A stretch of 64,000 bases of DNA from DAOVXM01 sp963746255 (GTDB lineage: Bacteria > Chloroflexota > Anaerolineae > Anaerolineales > UBA4823). A program made the position numbers and the translations under genes. Position 1 is the stretch's first letter; each line of letters opens with the position of its first letter. The notes below the pieces were generated by a model. The model was not told the DNA's origin and made no database searches. It saw nothing but the letters and a program-made list of their open reading frames with translations. Positions 20,501-27,621 of this stretch are shown here, piece after piece. The DNA lies in assembly GCA_963746255.1 (NCBI GenBank), contig CAVVAJ010000001.1:868001-932000 (forward strand), in the 5' to 3' direction.

Positions 20501-21147
20501 TCGGTTGAGCGGCGGGCCTGCCGCTCGAGACTGCGTAATCGCGGACGCAATTCAGCCAAGATATCCTGGACCCGGTCTAGATTGCGCTGAGTAGTCTCCA
20601 GCCGGCGCAAGGCTTCCTCCCGTCGTGAGCGGTATAGCCCAATTCCAGCCGCCTCTTCAAACAACCGGCGCCGGTCTTCAGGGCGCAGCGCCAGGGCGGC
20701 ATCGACAACTCCCTGCCCGATAATCGTATAGGTGCGTTCAGCCAGTCCAGATTGGGCTAATAATTCGTTGACATCTTTGAGGCGCACGCGCTGGCCGTTG
20801 ATCAAATACTCATTCGTACCATCACGATATGCCCGGCGTGTAATAGACACCTCGCTGAAATCAATCGGCAGCCAGCCATCCTCATTGTCAAATAACACCG
20901 AGGCTGAAGCCATACCGGCACGCGGGCGGGACTCTGAACCCGCAAAGATCATGTCGGCGGTTTTCTTGCCGCGCAGTAGGCTGTAGGATTGTTCGCCAAG
21001 CACCCAGCGCAAGCTGTCCGCAATATTGGATTTGCCGGAGCCATTCGGACCGACAATAGCCGTCACCATCCCCGCAAACTCAAACAAGGTCTGGGTGGCA
21101 AAAGTTTTATAACCCTGTAATTCAATCGATTTTAATCGAGCTGGCAT
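17515..21147 (-). CDS. smc: chromosome segregation ATPase SMC
   Basis: The 1210-residue length is normal. The N-terminal head has Walker A GPNGSGKSNI (residue about 34) and the long heptad-rich coiled coils run about 170-500 and 660-1010. The hinge lies at about 515-650. The C-terminal head carries the signature LLSGGERSLTATAL and Walker B FCVLDEVDAMLDEAN. It forms the condensin-like ring that organises the nucleoid, with ScpA/ScpB encoded elsewhere. It is downstream of rnc with repeat copy 3 in between, and its stop codon is supplied by repeat copy 2. All motifs are intact over 3.6 kb with no frameshift. Confidence 0.97.
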   Translation of the reverse strand: MPARLKSIELQGYKTFATQTLFEFAGMVTAIVGPNGSGKSNIADSLRWVLGEQSYSLLRGKKTADMIFAGSESRPRAGMASASVLFDNEDGWLPIDFSEVSITRRAYRDGTNEYLINGQRVRLKDVNELLAQSGLAERTYTIIGQGVVDAALALRPEDRRRLFEEAAGIGLYRSRREEALRRLETTQRNLDRVQDILAELRPRLRSLERQARRSTEYQQLREDLKILLREWYGYHWHRAQADLAETKHAAEAQSVLLAQARAAHNEYDTSLSQVRSQINGLRARLSSWHRQLADLHRQREEISRQQAVADERTRALSVQRASLGVEIVQLQAELSTQETRLLALQEDAAARSQVLEEYQTELVSAQSALQTHQLEQQAAEETISAAREHLVSLNNRQMQLQARQEQHQERRLRLDEQLAANQAAVSQGQGNITTLQGELGYAEEALAEQRSAVQAAQQKLEEHRTKHSALESARQALNDTHHQRSAEVSRMQAELQVLDQAEATFSGYASGTQALLRAAQQSQLKGTQGALSSFLVVSAEYERPIAAALGDYLDAVLLDRQSSAEFALDHLGKQALRGSLLPLDSLAPPEPVRLSAEDRELLGADLIGQAAALVQAPAKLTPVIDLLLGDTLVVRTRASAKLLIQRFSADGKSPIRAVTLQGEVFHSTGAVQARGPAAGAGSTLSRPRRRKELATQLAKSERSLVALGVQIESNTYQLAESQEAIDQLLAELGAGRSAESAALERVNRLQTQIAGAGNQLAWLTDQTDQLQQELTERLTAETAGEQSLAGIAEELLTARESVEQGERQLRIISLQEYQTDVAHWTTQVALAQQSANSAAARVEEVRLSVQAAQQAFNGAEQRQTDLEVELTALEADIGVQRVTGSDLYQQIEALSKQIEPAEAGLALAETELDQHLNRESGSRQALSKAENSHAQARIDMARKQEALENWRRRIEDDFGLVAFEYDDEVSGPTPLPLDGLVEQLPRVEKLNPEVEQGVRSKRTQIRRVGAVNPEAQTEYEQVKERHTFLQAQVEDLRKAEIDVRQVISELDELMQVELRVTFDAVAGEFSNIFTRLFGGGAAKLMLTDPDDMTNTGIDIEARLPGRRMQGLSLLSGGERSLTATALVFALLKISPTPFCVLDEVDAMLDEANVGRFREQLREISANTQVIIVTHNRNTVQVADVIYGITMGRDSASQVISLKLDEVSQVV

Positions 21148-21188
21148 CGCAATCCATTTACCAAGATAAGATAACTGATCAAATAATC

Positions 21189-21307
21189 TAGTGTTCCGTC
21201 ATTTGTGAATATTTAAGAAGAATCGATCGCGGACGGAACACATTAAGCTTTGTCAAAGGTATAGTAACCGGATATCGAATGTAACTATCATCATTGACAA
21301 AGCACTA
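21189..21307 (-). repeat. 119-bp two-hairpin dispersed repeat, copy 3 (inverted)
   Basis: In the opposite orientation to copies 1 and 2: TAGTGTTCCGTC at the left, GGACGGAACAC closing hairpin B, GCTTTGTCA opening hairpin A and TTGACAAAGCACTA at the right end. It ends one base before the TGA stop of rnc (21309-21311) and lies about 40 bases upstream of the smc start. Confidence 0.85.
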
Positions 21308-21308
21308 T

Positions 21309-22025
21309 TCAGTTTTCACCGAGTGAGTGCAGCGCGGCGCGCGCCGCGGCTTTGGCAGCCGCCTGCTTGCTGCGGCCCGAACCGTTCCCGAACACCTGTC
21401 CCGCGACAATCACTTCAACCTCGAATGTCTTGGCATGGTCAGGACCGCGGGCCGCCACCGTGCGGTAGAACGGGGGGGCATAGCCCTGCGCCTGGATGAC
21501 TTCTTGGAAGCGGCTTTTTGGGTCGTTAAGAACCACGTCCGAAATAATGTCTTCGATAGCTTCATCCAGATAAGGTTCGATGAAATCAATGACGACCTCA
21601 ATACCGCCATCCAGATAGAGCGCTCCGATAAAAGCCTCGTACATCGCACACAGCAGCGTTGGACGTTGGAACCCGCCCGCTTCGCGCTCGCCCTTCCCCA
21701 ACCGCATAACCAAGGCTATGTTGATCTGGATCGCAAATTCCGCCAGCTGCTCAGTGCGCACCAGCGCCGACCGCATGCGAGTCATCTCACCTTCTGGTTT
21801 TTCGGGGAAGTGGTGGTACAACCAGGCACCGACAATAAAATCCAGCACCGCATCGCCCAAGAACTCAAGGCGCTCATTGTCTTCCAGCGCTTCCGGATGT
21901 TCGTTAAGATAAGAACGATGGGTTAACGCCCGGGATAATAAGAATAGATCATCAAAGTGCAGACCCAAGTTTTGGGTGTATTCTTGTAAAGACGTGATCC
22001 ACGCCTCTCCCTGATAAGGCTCCAA
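21309..22025 (-). CDS. rnc: ribonuclease III
   Basis: The 238-residue enzyme cleaves double-stranded RNA in rRNA and mRNA processing. The signature NERLEFLGDAVLDFIV lies near residue 45, with the second metal-binding acidic cluster at CAMYEAFIGALYLDGG (near 115). The C-terminal dsRNA-binding domain covers about 165-236 (DPKSRFQEVIQA ... GRSKQAAAKAAARAAL). Start is a TTG at 22025 with GGAGGG a few bases upstream. It lies between fabF and smc on the same strand, a widely conserved order. Confidence 0.95.
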   Translation of the reverse strand: MEPYQGEAWITSLQEYTQNLGLHFDDLFLLSRALTHRSYLNEHPEALEDNERLEFLGDAVLDFIVGAWLYHHFPEKPEGEMTRMRSALVRTEQLAEFAIQINIALVMRLGKGEREAGGFQRPTLLCAMYEAFIGALYLDGGIEVVIDFIEPYLDEAIEDIISDVVLNDPKSRFQEVIQAQGYAPPFYRTVAARGPDHAKTFEVEVIVAGQVFGNGSGRSKQAAAKAAARAALHSLGEN

Positions 22026-22059
22026 AGTTCCCTCCGAGTGGAAGAACTCAGGGAGCGCC

Positions 22060-22086
22060 AGCTACTCATCAAGTTGTTGAGTAGCT
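22060..22086. other. perfect hairpin between fabF and rnc
   Basis: AGCTACTCA (22060-22068) pairs with TGAGTAGCT (22078-22086) around a 9-nt loop. No T run follows on the minus strand, so it could be a weak attenuator or an RNA processing/stability element in the fabF-rnc transcript rather than a terminator. Confidence 0.45.
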
Positions 22087-22138
22087 AGCGTTCCATTAGT
22101 TCACAGGTATGAATTATTTCTGCCGATCCGGCAAACAC

Positions 22139-23374
22139 CTAATTGTACTCGCGAATCACCAAAACTGAGTTATGACCGCCGAATCCCAATGCATTGCTGA
22201 TCACTACCTTGAGCGGCATTTCCCGCGGCTGGTTGGGGACATAATCCAAGTCACACTCCGGATCGGGAGTACGGTAGTTGATCGTGGGCGGGACGATGTT
22301 TTCGCGTACCGCCTGGACACATAATATCGCTTCGAGCGCGCCCGTGGCACCCATCATGTGCCCGGTCATCGATTTCGTTGAGGAGACCGGGACTTGGTAC
22401 GCTCTATCTCCAAACACTGACTTGATCGCGCGCGTCTCGGATAGATCGTTCAATACCGTTCCGGTGCCATGGGCATTAATATAGTCAACTTGATCCAGGG
22501 GGACCGCGGCCTGGGCGAGGGAATTGCGCATCGCCAGTGCTGCGCCAGCGCCAAATTCGGCCGGAGCAGTGATATGGTGGGCATCGGCTGTGGCGGCATG
22601 TCCGGCCAGCTCAGCGTAAATCGCTGCGCCGCGCGCCCGGGCACCTGATTCTCGCTCCAACACCAGGATCGCTGCGCCCTCACCCATCACCAGCCCGTCA
22701 CGTTCACGGTCGAATGGCTGTGGAATGGTATTTTCTATGCCCTGGCGTGTCATCGCCCCAACACGGTCGAACGTACTCACCCCGACCTTATTGATTGTCG
22801 CTTCACTAGAACCAGCCACGGCGACGTCAATAATCCCAGCTCGCAGCAACATCCAAGCCATCCCAATTCCGTCCGAGCCAGAAGCGCAGGCTGTGGCAAT
22901 GCACATAGCCGGTCCCTGGAAGCCGTGATCGATGGCCGCTAATCCAGCGGCACCATTAGGCATGAACATCGGAACAAAAAAAGGGTTGATGCGGCGGGAA
23001 GTGCCATGGTAAATGTGCTCGAAAGCAGCGTAAATCGAGTTGATCCCTCCAATCGCCGTTGAGATGAAGGCACCCACCCGGGTTGGGTCGAGCTGGTCCG
23101 CGTCCAGACCTGAGTCGTCCAAGGCTTGCTGAACGGCAACTGTGCTGAATTGCTGGTAGCGATCGCGGCGACGGGCTTCTTTGGCTGATATGAAATCGAT
23201 CGGATCGAAACCCTTAACTTCGCAGGCGGTATGCACCAGAAAGTCGCTCGAATCAAAAAGGGTTATTGGGCCGACACCGCTTTCTCCAGCGAGCACTTTC
23301 GTCCAGGTGTCAGCCACATTATGAGCCAGGGGATTAATCGTCCCCATTCCAGTGATCACGATCCGTTCGGGCAT
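22139..23374 (-). CDS. fabF: beta-ketoacyl-ACP synthase II
   Basis: The 411-residue condensing enzyme elongates acyl-ACP with malonyl-ACP in fatty-acid synthesis. The catalytic Cys lies in CIATACASGSDGIG (near residue 163), the two His in NAHGTGT (near 302) and STKSMTGHMMGATGA (near 339). The length and C-terminal NALGFGGHN are typical. AGGAGGAGA precedes the ATG. thrC ends 30 bases upstream, so it is in the same operon. No acpP is seen next to it, although acpP-fabF-rnc is a common order. Confidence 0.95.
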   Translation of the reverse strand: MPERIVITGMGTINPLAHNVADTWTKVLAGESGVGPITLFDSSDFLVHTACEVKGFDPIDFISAKEARRRDRYQQFSTVAVQQALDDSGLDADQLDPTRVGAFISTAIGGINSIYAAFEHIYHGTSRRINPFFVPMFMPNGAAGLAAIDHGFQGPAMCIATACASGSDGIGMAWMLLRAGIIDVAVAGSSEATINKVGVSTFDRVGAMTRQGIENTIPQPFDRERDGLVMGEGAAILVLERESGARARGAAIYAELAGHAATADAHHITAPAEFGAGAALAMRNSLAQAAVPLDQVDYINAHGTGTVLNDLSETRAIKSVFGDRAYQVPVSSTKSMTGHMMGATGALEAILCVQAVRENIVPPTINYRTPDPECDLDYVPNQPREMPLKVVISNALGFGGHNSVLVIREYN

Positions 23375-23404
23375 ATCTCCTCCTGGTTATATGAAGCCTG
23401 CATA

Positions 23405-24568
23405 CTAATTCACAGCCAGATTGGTTTTCAAACCTGTTCCGGTTAAGACCACGACCAGCGGGTCAGGGACTCGGCCAGCAATCTGAGATATGGCACCCCA
23501 AACAACAGCGGATGTCGGTTCCACATAAAAACCCCGCCGAGCCAAGGCACGTAATCCGGGCAATATCTCTTCCTCATCTACAGCCAAGAAGGCACCACCC
23601 GAGCTGTTTACGATCTGCAGCACAGCGTCGCCGCGGATCGGGTGTGTGATGCGGATGCCTTCAGCCACTGTCTCTCCATCAGCAGTCCAGCTCAACCCGG
23701 CCGCGCCATAAGCAGATACGGCCCAAAGCGGCGCACAAGCCCGCGCCTGGACACCGATTAACTTGGGTATAGAAGCGGTCAGCCCGGCCGCTCGCAGCGC
23801 CTCGAACCCGCGTCCTACACCTAACAATAACCCACCCTGCCCGACTGGCATAATCACCGTCCCCGGTACAGTCCCAAGCTCAGCGTACAGTTCGTATGCT
23901 AACGTGGCATACCCAGGCAGCATAAAGGGCATATGGGCATGGCTGGCATACACCGGCCGCTGTTCTGATTCTGATTCGCCTTCAGCCGGTCGGGCAGCAG
24001 GCTTGAGCACAGCGGAGGCAGGCTCAACCGCCCGCCGCACGGCTTCAGCGGCATTGGCGCGCGGGCCCATGATCCGAATGACATCGGCGCCATAGGCTTC
24101 AATCTGGGTTCGTTTGGGACCCGAGGCTGAATCGGGGACGAATATTTTCGCTTTGATTCCAGCCCGGGCGGAATAAGCGGCGAAAGATGAACCTGCGTTG
24201 CCGGAAGAATCTTCGACCGCCAGGGTAACATTCCGCGCCACAAGGAAGCTGGTCAATGTGGCAGTGCCGCGATCCTTAAAGGATCCGGTCGGGTTTTGGT
24301 ATTCGCATTTAAATAATACGGATGTACCGAAGGCCTCCCCGCGCACTAGCGGGGTGTTCCCTTCACCAAGCGTTATCACTTGCGCCTCTTCAGGCAGCTG
24401 GAAGGTATGCTCGTAGCCCCATATACCGAGTAAACCGGTCTGAACCTCCTGGGAGTCAAATGGAAATGGGCCGGTATAGTCGTAGACACCGCCGCATTTC
24501 AAGCAGCGATACGGGGCACCCACCGGTGGGTATTCAAAACCGCAAACGGAACACTTTATATCAGGCAT
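23405..24568 (-). CDS. thrC: threonine synthase
   Basis: This 387-residue PLP enzyme converts O-phosphohomoserine to threonine. It starts with a zinc-ribbon-like CSVCGFEYPP ... CLKCGGVYDY (residues 5-30), common in archaeal and Chloroflexota threonine synthases. The PLP lysine lies in NPTGSFKDRGTAT (near residue 98), and the phosphate-binding Gly-rich loop is GNAGSSFAAYS (near 124). ACP synthase fabF follows by 30 bases, and the Moco genes precede it by 22 bases, so it shares an operon with functionally unrelated neighbours. A related cysteate or threonine-like synthase activity cannot be excluded from sequence alone. Confidence 0.85.
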   Translation of the reverse strand: MPDIKCSVCGFEYPPVGAPYRCLKCGGVYDYTGPFPFDSQEVQTGLLGIWGYEHTFQLPEEAQVITLGEGNTPLVRGEAFGTSVLFKCEYQNPTGSFKDRGTATLTSFLVARNVTLAVEDSSGNAGSSFAAYSARAGIKAKIFVPDSASGPKRTQIEAYGADVIRIMGPRANAAEAVRRAVEPASAVLKPAARPAEGESESEQRPVYASHAHMPFMLPGYATLAYELYAELGTVPGTVIMPVGQGGLLLGVGRGFEALRAAGLTASIPKLIGVQARACAPLWAVSAYGAAGLSWTADGETVAEGIRITHPIRGDAVLQIVNSSGGAFLAVDEEEILPGLRALARRGFYVEPTSAVVWGAISQIAGRVPDPLVVVLTGTGLKTNLAVN

Positions 24569-24590
24569 TCAGCAACCTATTCCATTTCAA

Positions 24591-25322
24591 TCAATCTTCA
24601 CGGGTGGGGATATATGAGCCCGTCACCCATTCTTGACCCTGCGGTCCGAACTCTTTCTTCCAGACCGGTACGATTTCCTTCAGCCGATCAATCCCATAAC
24701 GGGCGGCTTCAAACACACCGCTGTCGCGGTGGGCAGCAGTGCAGCCCACCAAAACGGTTGGCGTGCCAGGCTCCAAACGGCCAATACGCTGGACAATTAC
24801 AATCCCTTCGACCGCCGCCCAATGCTGGCGGATCTCCTCAGCAACCTGGTGCAGTTTTGCGACAGCCATCTCCTGATAGCTTTCATACTCCAGGTAATGG
24901 GTTTGGTGGGGATCGCCACGAGTTGTAACGGCGCGCACCATACCAGTAAATACACACGCGGCACCGGTCGAAGGCAGCGTGATATGGGCGATCAGCGCAT
25001 TCAAATCCAAGTCCTCTTCAGTTATCTGGCAAATCGTCGGGTAATCGCTTGTTAGGTCACAGTCTGATTCTCCTGCGCCTCCGCTCACCGGTGGGAACAA
25101 GGCCGCTTCCGCAGAATCGGGCACAACATCTTCATCAAAGGCGAACTCTCCATCCAGCGCCACTAATGCGCTATTGATCACTCCGGCGGCAGGTGGAAAC
25201 TGCTCCTGCAGCTGCTGGCGCAGCTGTGCAACCGTGGCACCGGGTGGCAGCTCGATCTCGGTCTGCGAAACCCTACATAGGTCTTTCAAAATAGCAAAAA
25301 AGAGTACTCGAATAACTGTCAA
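24591..25322 (-). CDS. moaX: molybdopterin synthase, MoaD-MoaE fusion
   Basis: The 243-residue protein joins the sulfur-carrier subunit MoaD (residues 1-85, ending FPPVSGG) to the catalytic subunit MoaE (about 100-243: GAACVFTGMVR, IVQRIGRLEPG, AAHRDSGVFEAARYGID, VWKKEFGP). Together they insert sulfur into precursor Z (cPMP) to make molybdopterin. In separate MoaD the GG is the free C-terminus that carries the thiocarboxylate; here it is internal, followed by AGESD, so proteolytic release is expected as known for mycobacterial MoaX. Start is TTG 25322, with TATAAT immediately upstream; GTG or ATT alternatives are possible. moaC lies 59 bases upstream in the same direction. Confidence 0.9.
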   Translation of the reverse strand: MTVIRVLFFAILKDLCRVSQTEIELPPGATVAQLRQQLQEQFPPAAGVINSALVALDGEFAFDEDVVPDSAEAALFPPVSGGAGESDCDLTSDYPTICQITEEDLDLNALIAHITLPSTGAACVFTGMVRAVTTRGDPHQTHYLEYESYQEMAVAKLHQVAEEIRQHWAAVEGIVIVQRIGRLEPGTPTVLVGCTAAHRDSGVFEAARYGIDRLKEIVPVWKKEFGPQGQEWVTGSYIPTRED

Positions 25323-25381
25323 ATTATAATATCCAGTTTATTTGTGTTGAGTAGCGCTGGAGAGCGTATTATTGGGTGATT

Positions 25382-25864
25382 CTAGTCTTCCAATACAACA
25401 TCCCCACTGCGACCACCATGTTTCGAAACCAGGCGTATTTCTTGGATGCGCATCGTTTTTTCAGCGGCTTTGGCCATGTCATAGATCGTAAGCGCAGCGA
25501 TAGCCACTGCAGTTAGCGCTTCCATCTCAACCCCGGTTTTGGCAAACGTCCGTGCTGTGGCAGTGATCACGATGCCCGGCAAGCTTTCATCCATATCTAG
25601 ATCAATTGCCACATCTGTCAGCGGCAGTGAGTGGCAGAGTGGGATTAGATCTGCAGTCCGTTTAGCAGCCATAATACCAGCCAGCTGGGCGATCGTCAGC
25701 ACATCACCTTTCTTCACTGCTCCCTGACGGATAAGCTGGAATGTCTCCGGAAGCATACTGATCTGACCACGAGCTACTGCGACACGTTCAGTGTCCGGTT
25801 TTCCACCTACATCGACCATGCGCGCCTTTCCACTTTCATCAAGATGTGACAATTCTCCAGGCAT
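25382..25864 (-). CDS. moaC: cyclic pyranopterin monophosphate synthase
   Basis: The 160-residue enzyme completes the cPMP precursor of molybdenum cofactor with MoaA. ATG 25864 is chosen because homology starts at LSHLDESGKARMVDV; the longer in-frame reading to 25927 adds a non-homologous 21 residues. LIPLCHSLPLT (near residue 72) and GVEMEALTAVAIAALTIYDM (near 112) are the family motifs, and the Lys in DMAKAAEKTM is present. The -10-like TATAAT ends 6 nt before the ATG, so the message is probably leaderless. It is divergent from ftsY. Confidence 0.93.
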   Translation of the reverse strand: MPGELSHLDESGKARMVDVGGKPDTERVAVARGQISMLPETFQLIRQGAVKKGDVLTIAQLAGIMAAKRTADLIPLCHSLPLTDVAIDLDMDESLPGIVITATARTFAKTGVEMEALTAVAIAALTIYDMAKAAEKTMRIQEIRLVSKHGGRSGDVVLED

Positions 25865-25870
25865 GCAAGA

Positions 25871-25876
25871 ATTATA
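25871..25876 (-). promoter_or_regulatory. -10 box giving a leaderless moaC transcript
   Basis: On the minus strand TATAAT is followed by six bases and then the ATG of moaC, so the usual initiation point falls on or next to the A of the start codon. No ribosome site exists between them. No good -35 is seen. Confidence 0.55.
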
Positions 25877-25958
25877 ACACCCGTATTTGACCCGCGATTT
25901 ATCTGCAAACAGGAAACATTTCCCCATCAGAAATGGGGCAAGCGGTAAGGATAGCAGG

Positions 25959-25964
25959 TATAAT
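25959..25964 (+). promoter_or_regulatory. -10 box giving a leaderless ftsY transcript
   Basis: TATAAT is followed by TCCCGCC and the ATG at 25972, a 7-nt spacing typical for leaderless starts. The two back-to-back promoters for moaC and ftsY lie about 80 bp apart. Confidence 0.55.
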
Positions 25965-25971
25965 TCCCGCC

Positions 25972-26880
25972 ATGAGCATATTCAATAAATGGAAAAACGG
26001 GCTAGCGAAAACCAGCCAAACGACTTTTGGGCAGATCGCCCAGTTCTTCGGCGCGACCGAATTAACCGACGAGACTTTCGAGGAACTGGAGGCCCTGATG
26101 ATCCAGGCTGATCTCGGGGTTGAAACCAGTGAAGAGATCCTCGCCGTATTGTGGCAGCGGGAGGAAGCAGAAGGCTTTACCAAGACGGAACAGCTCAGCG
26201 AGGCCTTTCAGCAAGAACTGTATAAACGACTGCCAGCACCGCCGGAGCTCGATTTCAGCCCGCAGCCAACGGTGATCTTGATCGTTGGGGTGAACGGATC
26301 CGGTAAAACGACCAGCATCGCCAAGCTCGGCAAACTTTTTCAAGATGATGGGCTGAGTGTCGTTTTTGGCGCGGCGGATACCTACCGGGCAGCAGCGGTA
26401 GATCAGTTGGAGATCTGGGCTGAACGACTGTCAATCCCGATTGTCGCTGGCCAGATGGGCGGCGACGCCGGTGCGGTAGCGTACGACAGCGTTAAGTCCG
26501 CCCAAGCGCGCGCGGCAGATGTCGTGCTGATCGATACGGCCGGGCGCTTACACACCCGCTTCAACCTGATGGAGGAACTCAAAAAGGTGCATCGCGTTGT
26601 GGGAAAGGCGATGCCTGGAGCACCCCATCACGTCTGGTTAGTGATGGATGCCACCACCGGCCAAAATGCACTTCAGCAGGCACGCGCCTTCAAAGAGGTG
26701 GTGCATGTCAGCGGTGTGATCCTTGCCAAGCTGGATTCCTCGGCCCGCGGTGGGATGGCATTCGCTATCCAAAAGGAGCTCGACCTTCCGATCTTATATG
26801 CCGGTTTAGGTGAGAAGCAAGATGATCTGCAGCCGTTTGACCCACAGGCATTTATCAGCGGCATCATGAGAACGGCGTGA
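25972..26880 (+). CDS. ftsY: signal recognition particle receptor FtsY
   Basis: The 302-residue SRP GTPase receives ribosome-nascent-chain complexes at the membrane. The N domain spans about 1-85 and the G domain about 90-300: G1 GVNGSGKTTSIAK, the SRP-specific insertion AADTYRAAAVDQLE, G3 DTAGRLH, G4 AKLDSSARGG and closing GLGEKQDDLQPFDP. The acidic A domain of proteobacterial FtsY is absent, as in many Gram-positive-like lineages. ATG 25972 is chosen because homology begins there and because of the leaderless promoter. It often neighbours smc; here it is separated by six genes on the opposite strand. Confidence 0.95.
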   Translation: MSIFNKWKNGLAKTSQTTFGQIAQFFGATELTDETFEELEALMIQADLGVETSEEILAVLWQREEAEGFTKTEQLSEAFQQELYKRLPAPPELDFSPQPTVILIVGVNGSGKTTSIAKLGKLFQDDGLSVVFGAADTYRAAAVDQLEIWAERLSIPIVAGQMGGDAGAVAYDSVKSAQARAADVVLIDTAGRLHTRFNLMEELKKVHRVVGKAMPGAPHHVWLVMDATTGQNALQQARAFKEVVHVSGVILAKLDSSARGGMAFAIQKELDLPILYAGLGEKQDDLQPFDPQAFISGIMRTA

Positions 26881-27621
26881 AATGTCCGCTAACTTTCACC
26901 TAGCTGAGGGATGCATATCCCCCAAGCCAATGATATGTTGTCAGCGGAGTGCGGAGAAATCCCTACATAGCGGATGAATGGATAGGATGTAAGGAGGTAA
27001 CCCTGTATGGATGATGACCTTGATGCAGACCAACATACCCTCTCACTAAGGTATCGGACCAGTCAAGTCTGGGGCAATGCAGTTGGTGCGCCCGCAACTG
27101 AGCTAAATCTTGCCGGCAACCAGGATCACTGCTCCATACTCAGACGAGACTGGCCGCAAGGGAGATGAACCTCCGTGTAACTCGCTTCACGAGGAACGGC
27201 TCCCGGCCTGGGGAGATGCGTTAACCTCTCTTGACCGGAAGCCATACATGTCGTCAGAATCTACTGCTGGAAGCCAGCAGCCAATCTGCGAGTTGAAATG
27301 CGAACATGAAGCGGCAGCGGGGGAGGCCAATCTGCCGTGAGAACAGCAAAACAACAATTGAAATCGGGATATTGCGATAACCCAGGTAGAGAAAATTGAT
27401 CTGGGCGCCCCAGGGGTACGCCCAGCAAGCAGCTGTAGGTAAAGGCTGTCATCACCTTGCCAAAGGTCATACTGTCCCCCCCGCGCAAACAGCGCGCTTA
27501 GTGGTAGCATAGGACTACTCAGCCGTAGGGGTTACAAACCAGGTGCATTGAGCACATTTCACGGCTGGAACCGTGTTCTCTGCTACAAATTGAGATGGCA
27601 GGTCCGGGAAAGGAGAATATC
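26881..27621. other. intergenic region upstream of mgtE
   Basis: 740 bases with one small ORF (27007-27168) preceded by an excellent ribosome site, and no other supported gene. A resemblance to a cobalamin-riboswitch core falls on the same bases (27059-27131). The minus strand around 27260-27490 reads hydrophobic stretches in changing frames, perhaps an old decayed membrane gene. No M-box (Mg2+ riboswitch) was recognised in front of mgtE. Confidence 0.4.
27007..27168 (+). CDS. possible 53-residue small protein
   Basis: AAGGAGGT lies at 26991-26998, eight bases before ATG 27007, as good a ribosome site as any in the window. The product begins with an acidic MDDDLDADQH and ends with RRDWPQGR; it is hydrophilic with a single Cys and resembles nothing I recognise. 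The frame might be fortuitous. It overlaps the region that resembles a cobalamin-riboswitch core. Confidence 0.35.
   Translation: MDDDLDADQHTLSLRYRTSQVWGNAVGAPATELNLAGNQDHCSILRRDWPQGR

Noticed and set aside
26881..27621. M-box magnesium riboswitch for mgtE
   Set aside because: Expected by function, but the conserved M-box elements are not visible; only weak small hairpins lie close to the gene.
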